From the NCBI GenBank assembly GCA_965247425.1, contig OZ252023.1:2666001-2730000 (forward strand): a stretch of DNA of 64,000 bases. The letters are read 5' to 3'. The DNA is from CAZOZZ01 sp965247425 (GTDB lineage: Bacteria; Acidobacteriota; Terriglobia; 20CM-2-55-15). The position numbers and the translations under genes were made by a program. The notes beneath the pieces are model-generated. The model saw only the letters and a program-made list of their open reading frames with translations. It did not search any database and had not been told where the DNA came from. Numbering within the stretch: position 1 is the first letter of the stretch; every line of letters begins with the position of its first letter. Below, piece by piece: positions 60,406 to 64,000 of the stretch.

Positions 60406-62261
60406 ACCGTCTCCTTCCCGATCATCCCTGCACCCGCGCCAGGATCCTGGAAAAGCTGTCCGTCCACCGTGTTCTGGATGCGCCAGATGCGGCTATACAG
60501 CCCCGGCTCATCTTTCAGTTCCACATGAGTGCCGCGTTGTACGACCTGTCCATGATCCAGGACCAGGATCTCGTCGGCATCCATGAGTGTCGACAGGCGG
60601 TGCGCGATGACGATGGTCGTCTGTCGCCCCCGACGACGACCCAGAGCCTCGAGGATAAGGTTCTCCGTCTCGGCGTCCACGGCGCTGAGCGCGTCGTCGA
60701 GAATGAGAATGGCCGGTTCCCTCAGGAGTGCCCGCGCCAGCGACACCCGCTGCCGCTGCCCGCCGGAAAGTGTGACCCCACGCTCTCCCACCAGGGTGTC
60801 GTAACCCTGGTCGAACCCCAGGATGGCCTCGTGGACACACGAGGACCGGGCGGCCTCGGCAATCTCGTCGGGTGCGGCTGATGCCCGACCGAGCCGGATG
60901 TTGTCCCGAAGGGTCTTTGAATACAGAAACGGTTCCTGCATCACCGTCGAAATTCGAGAACGGACTTCCTTCCGGTCCACCCGCCGAATGTCTTCCCCAC
61001 CCATCTCGATAACGCCGCTGTCGGGATCGTAGAAACGCAGCAGCAAGTTGACAATCGTCGACTTACCCGATCCGGAAGGGCCAAGCAACGCCAGTGTTTG
61101 TCCGGACTTCACCCGGAACGAGACGTTTCGAAGCACAGCCGAGGCCTCACGGTGTGAGAACGTGACGTCACGGAAGACAACATCTCCCGGACTCGCTGGT
61201 GCCGACAAAGCGGTCACCTCGATTGCGGGCGCTGTCTCGCGGGGACGCTCCAGAATGTCTTGAATGCGACTGATCGCCACCGTCGCCTTTCCAAGCTCGG
61301 TCAGGATCCGGCCCATCATCCGCACGGGCCAGATGAACATGTTCACGACCATCAGGAAAAAGAAGAAGCTCCCGACACCAAGGGTGCCCGCGGCAAGCCA
61401 CGTCCCGCCTGCGACAACGACAAGCGCGATCTGAGCCATACACAACAGGTCCGATGACGACCAGAACGCGGCCATCAATCCATAGAGCCGGTACTGCAGT
61501 TCCCGGTGCTCTCGATTGCGCGAGTCAAACCTGGAGATCTCGTATTCCTGGCGAGCGAACGCTCGGACGACGCGGATTCCCGTAAGGTTTTCCTGAAGGG
61601 TGCTCGTCATCCGCCCTTCGGCTTCATCCACGGTTTTAAAACGATCCCGTACACGTCGAAAGAACAGGGCGGAAAACACCACGATCAAAGGAATGAAATC
61701 CAGTGAGATCGCGGCCATCCTGGCATCGATGGCGAACATCAGTGGAAGCGGTATCAGCAGCATCAAAGCGGCCCGACCGATCTCGACGACCTGCGCGCTG
61801 AGAAACTGACGCAACGTTTCGACGTCGGAAGTACAACGCTGGACGAGGTCACCCGTTTCCCCCCGATCGTGAAACGTGCAAGGCAGGTGCTGGAGATGAT
61901 CGTAAAGCCGCTCCCTGACGCGCCGGGTGATCCGCTCGCTCGCCACAGCAGACCAGCGGCTCCGGAGGTAAGTAAAGATTCCCGCCATCGCCGTCAAGGC
62001 AACGATCAGGAGGGCCGAGATCCACAGATGGGTGCGGACGAACTCTCGCCCGCCGCCCAGCTCGACAGCCCTCGAAACGAACGGAGAAGCAGCGGCCGAG
62101 TCTCCGGCCAGTACGCCGTCCAAGACCACCGAAGGCACCAGGGGTACAAGATAGAGAAAGCAAGAGGCGATGACGAGGGCACCGATACCCGCCGCGTAAC
62201 GTACGCGCTCGCCCTGGGTCAGTTGCCAGATCAGCCGGTATTTTGAAGTCATCCCGTTCAC
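60402..62261 (-). CDS. ABC exporter half-transporter with degenerate ATP site (MdlA/YheI-like)
   Basis: A 619-residue half-transporter with six helices (about 20-310), Walker A 'GPSGSGKS', signature 'LSGGQRQR' and Walker B 'ILILDDALSAVD', where Asp replaces the catalytic Glu. That pattern is typical of the non-catalytic partner in heterodimers such as TM287/288 or YheI/YheH. The start is a GTG at 62261; ATG at 62252 is possible. Confidence 0.93.
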   Translation of the reverse strand: MNGMTSKYRLIWQLTQGERVRYAAGIGALVIASCFLYLVPLVPSVVLDGVLAGDSAAASPFVSRAVELGGGREFVRTHLWISALLIVALTAMAGIFTYLRSRWSAVASERITRRVRERLYDHLQHLPCTFHDRGETGDLVQRCTSDVETLRQFLSAQVVEIGRAALMLLIPLPLMFAIDARMAAISLDFIPLIVVFSALFFRRVRDRFKTVDEAEGRMTSTLQENLTGIRVVRAFARQEYEISRFDSRNREHRELQYRLYGLMAAFWSSSDLLCMAQIALVVVAGGTWLAAGTLGVGSFFFFLMVVNMFIWPVRMMGRILTELGKATVAISRIQDILERPRETAPAIEVTALSAPASPGDVVFRDVTFSHREASAVLRNVSFRVKSGQTLALLGPSGSGKSTIVNLLLRFYDPDSGVIEMGGEDIRRVDRKEVRSRISTVMQEPFLYSKTLRDNIRLGRASAAPDEIAEAARSSCVHEAILGFDQGYDTLVGERGVTLSGGQRQRVSLARALLREPAILILDDALSAVDAETENLILEALGRRRGRQTTIVIAHRLSTLMDADEILVLDHGQVVQRGTHVELKDEPGLYSRIWRIQNTVDGQLFQDPGAGAGMIGKETV

Positions 62262-62656
62262 GAATCGTCGAAATGCCCGAGGCCGGGCCGTTTAGAACAA
62301 CGACGAACGGGGTTGATGGAGGAAAAAGAGTTCGAAGAGCGCCCGCTCGTCATCGAGCAGGCCGTCGATCAGAACCGTCTACGCACCCGCTCGAACTGTG
62401 GTCGGCCGAAGACCGACCGCCAGCCAAATCGCTGTGTTGGCATTATGGATGCGCATCAAGTTTCCTTTCTTAACAGTCAGAAACATCGCGTCACTGACAT
62501 CCAGATAGTTTACGCCGAGTGGATAGCTGAAATCAAGCTTTATAGCTGCTAACAGCCCGTGGCGGGTGCTTCTCGCTTCATCAGCGGGAATAAATAGGCT
62601 ATGTTCGAGGAGATCGCTCCGGTGAGCCTCAAACCGCGCCGGCCAGACAGGAGAAC
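62262..62656. other. Divergent intergenic region, no gene seen
   Basis: These 395 bp separate the ABC exporter operon from the plus-strand ADOP gene. They should hold both promoters. No ORF, repeat or convincing promoter was recognised. Confidence 0.5.
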
Positions 62657-64000
62657 ATGACAAGACTCAGAATCGCACTGCGCACACTTTTGGCGGCACC
62701 CTCCGTTACGGCTATCGCCATCGCCTCACTGGCTTTGGGAATCGGCGCAACCGTGGCCATTTTTTCGCTCTTCAACCAGATACTGATCCGCCCGTTGCCC
62801 GTCCCGGAGCCGGACCGCCTGGTGAACCTTGCGGCACCCGGCCCGAAGCCCGGATCCCAGTCCTGCAGCAATGCGGGCAACTGCGACTCCGTCTTCAGCT
62901 ATCTGATGTTCCGCGATCTCGAACGGGAACAGGACACCTTCAGCGGGATCGCGGCTCACGTCGCGTTCAGCGCGAACCTGGCCTACCGCGGACAGACGAT
63001 TAGCGCAAGGGGCTTGCTGGTTTCAGGCAGCTACTTTCCAGTCCTCGGCGTGACACCAGCCCTGGGGCGCCTCGTTTCTCCTGTCGATGACGAAACCATC
63101 GGGGAATCCCCTGTCGTGGTCCTCGGCCACGCTTATTGGCGCGACCGCTTTGAGGCCAGCCCGGCTGCCCTGAATGAAACATTGATCGTGAACGGTCAGG
63201 CGATGACGATCGTCGGCGTCGCTCCTCCCGAATTCGTCGGAACGACGATGGGGTCGAAGGCCCAGGTTTTCGTGCCCATCACGATGCGCGAACTGATGCA
63301 ACCCGGCGTCCAGGCCTTCGAGAGACGGCGGAGCTACTGAGCCTATCTCTTTGCACGTCTCACGCCCGGCGTATCGATCGAGCAGGCGCATTCCGCCATA
63401 AACGTCCTTTACAACGGCATCATCAACGACGTCGAAGCTCCCCTGCAGAGCGGAATGAGCGACCAGACAATGGAACGGTTCAAGGCGAAGGAGATTGGGC
63501 TCGAAGACGGGCGACGCGGTCAGAGCCAATTCCACACGGAAGCCCGAGCACCTTTGATTCTGTTGCTGGGCGTGACGATTTTCGTGCTTCTGATTGCGTG
63601 CGCGAACATCGCCAACCTCCTTCTGGCACGCTCGGCGGCCCGCGCCGGAGAGATGGCCGTGCGGCTGTCGATCGGTGCGAACCGCCGGCAGCTCGTTGCC
63701 CAACTCCTCACCGAATCCTGCTTGCTGGCGGCTTTCGGGGGGCTTGCCGGACTCCTGGTGGCACGCTGGACACTGGACCTCATCATATCGCTCCTCCCGC
63801 CCGAGGACGCGACGAACATCCCCTTCGTGCTCGACGGTACGGCACTGCTTTTCACGGCGGCCCTCGCGCTCGGCACGGGCATCCTGTTCGGCCTGTTCCC
63901 CGCATTGCACAGCTCACGGCCCGACTTGCTGTCGACACTGAAAGGACAGGCAGGCCAGCCGGCAGGTGCTCGAGGAGCAGCCCGGTTCCGAACCGGGCTG
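62657..64000 (+). pseudogene. ADOP-type permease with in-frame TGA (3' end outside window)
   Basis: The ADOP start is normal: 'RIALRTLLAAPSVTAIAIAS', then 'ALGIGATVAIFSLFNQILIRP'. At codon 228 (63338-63340) TGA stands where relatives have Trp (R-R-S-Y-W-A-Y-L-F-A-R-L). The frame continues uninterrupted to the window's end with normal ADOP sequence ('LIACANIANLLLARSAARAG', 'AVRLSIGANRRQLVAQLLTE'). A single TGG-to-TGA change would explain it, so the gene is either newly inactivated, read through, or a sequencing error. No SECIS-like hairpin follows this TGA. Confidence 0.75.

Noticed and set aside
63338..63340. Selenocysteine at the TGA of the third ADOP gene
   Set aside because: Relatives have Trp there, not Cys, ADOP proteins have no redox residue at that place, and no SECIS-like hairpin follows.
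1..64000. Genome-wide reassignment of TGA to an amino acid
   Set aside because: Many intact genes in the window end in TGA, often in ATGA overlaps (padR, argB, argD), so TGA works as a stop.

Overview
The window is about 60% GC and looks like a chromosome segment of an uncultured member of the Acidobacteriota. The main reasons are three permeases of the ADOP type (MacB/FtsX-like 'Acidobacterial duplicated orphan permeases'), one of them coupled to a PadR regulator; an SBBP beta-propeller gene; and DUF1592/DUF1552 gene sets. The placement rests on gene-family content only. No rRNA or tRNA gene was recognised.

Layout. 1-8 kb: the end of a polysaccharide deacetylase, a kinase remnant, a periplasmic L-asparaginase, a complete IS21-family element (2096-4807), small membrane or truncated genes, a SYLF-domain protein and a tandem ~164-bp palindromic repeat whose relatives recur at 15.9 and 24.7 kb. 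8-25 kb: ADOP permease plus SDR, an ABC-2 exporter pair, an RhlE-like helicase, an exported metallo-beta-lactamase-fold hydrolase, a SagB-type dehydrogenase, a rhodanese, a PadR/ADOP pair with a palindromic operator, a membrane protein/HTH pair, a beta-lactamase-fold hydrolase, an exported HD-domain protein and a peroxiredoxin whose catalytic Cys codon is TGA followed by a SECIS-like hairpin (probable selenoprotein). 25-30 kb: an SBBP lipoprotein gene broken by an IS with 15-bp inverted repeats and a 9-bp target duplication, then apparently cut by an inversion and a frameshift.

30.8-45.2 kb is the most distinctive region. A plus-strand operon (DUF1592 c-type cytochrome-like protein, DUF1552 Tat protein, exported ankyrin protein) faces a minus-strand paralogous copy of the same three genes. 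Between the two sets lies an exported protein with E-, Q- and RG-rich disordered tracts, and a further CxxCH protein is divergent from the outer edge. All are predicted to be exported, so the locus looks like a duplicated periplasmic redox or binding module of unknown function.

45-56 kb: a MASE1-PAS hybrid histidine kinase with a perfect 117-bp in-frame duplication in its ATPase domain, then a compact seven-gene arginine operon (argB-argH-argG-DUF1611-argC-argD-argF'). No argA or argJ is seen. A DUF1611 protein overlaps both its neighbours by 11 bp and may supply the N-acyltransferase step. The argF' product carries Ala where acetylornithine enzymes have Glu, which hints at succinylated intermediates. 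Upstream of argB are a short Arg-rich leader ORF and a terminator that together look like a classical attenuator. 56-64 kb: an inverted-repeat element, an exported HpcH/HpaI aldolase-like protein, a sugar transferase, a heterodimeric ABC exporter with one degenerate ATP site, and a third ADOP gene with an in-frame TGA that runs off the window.
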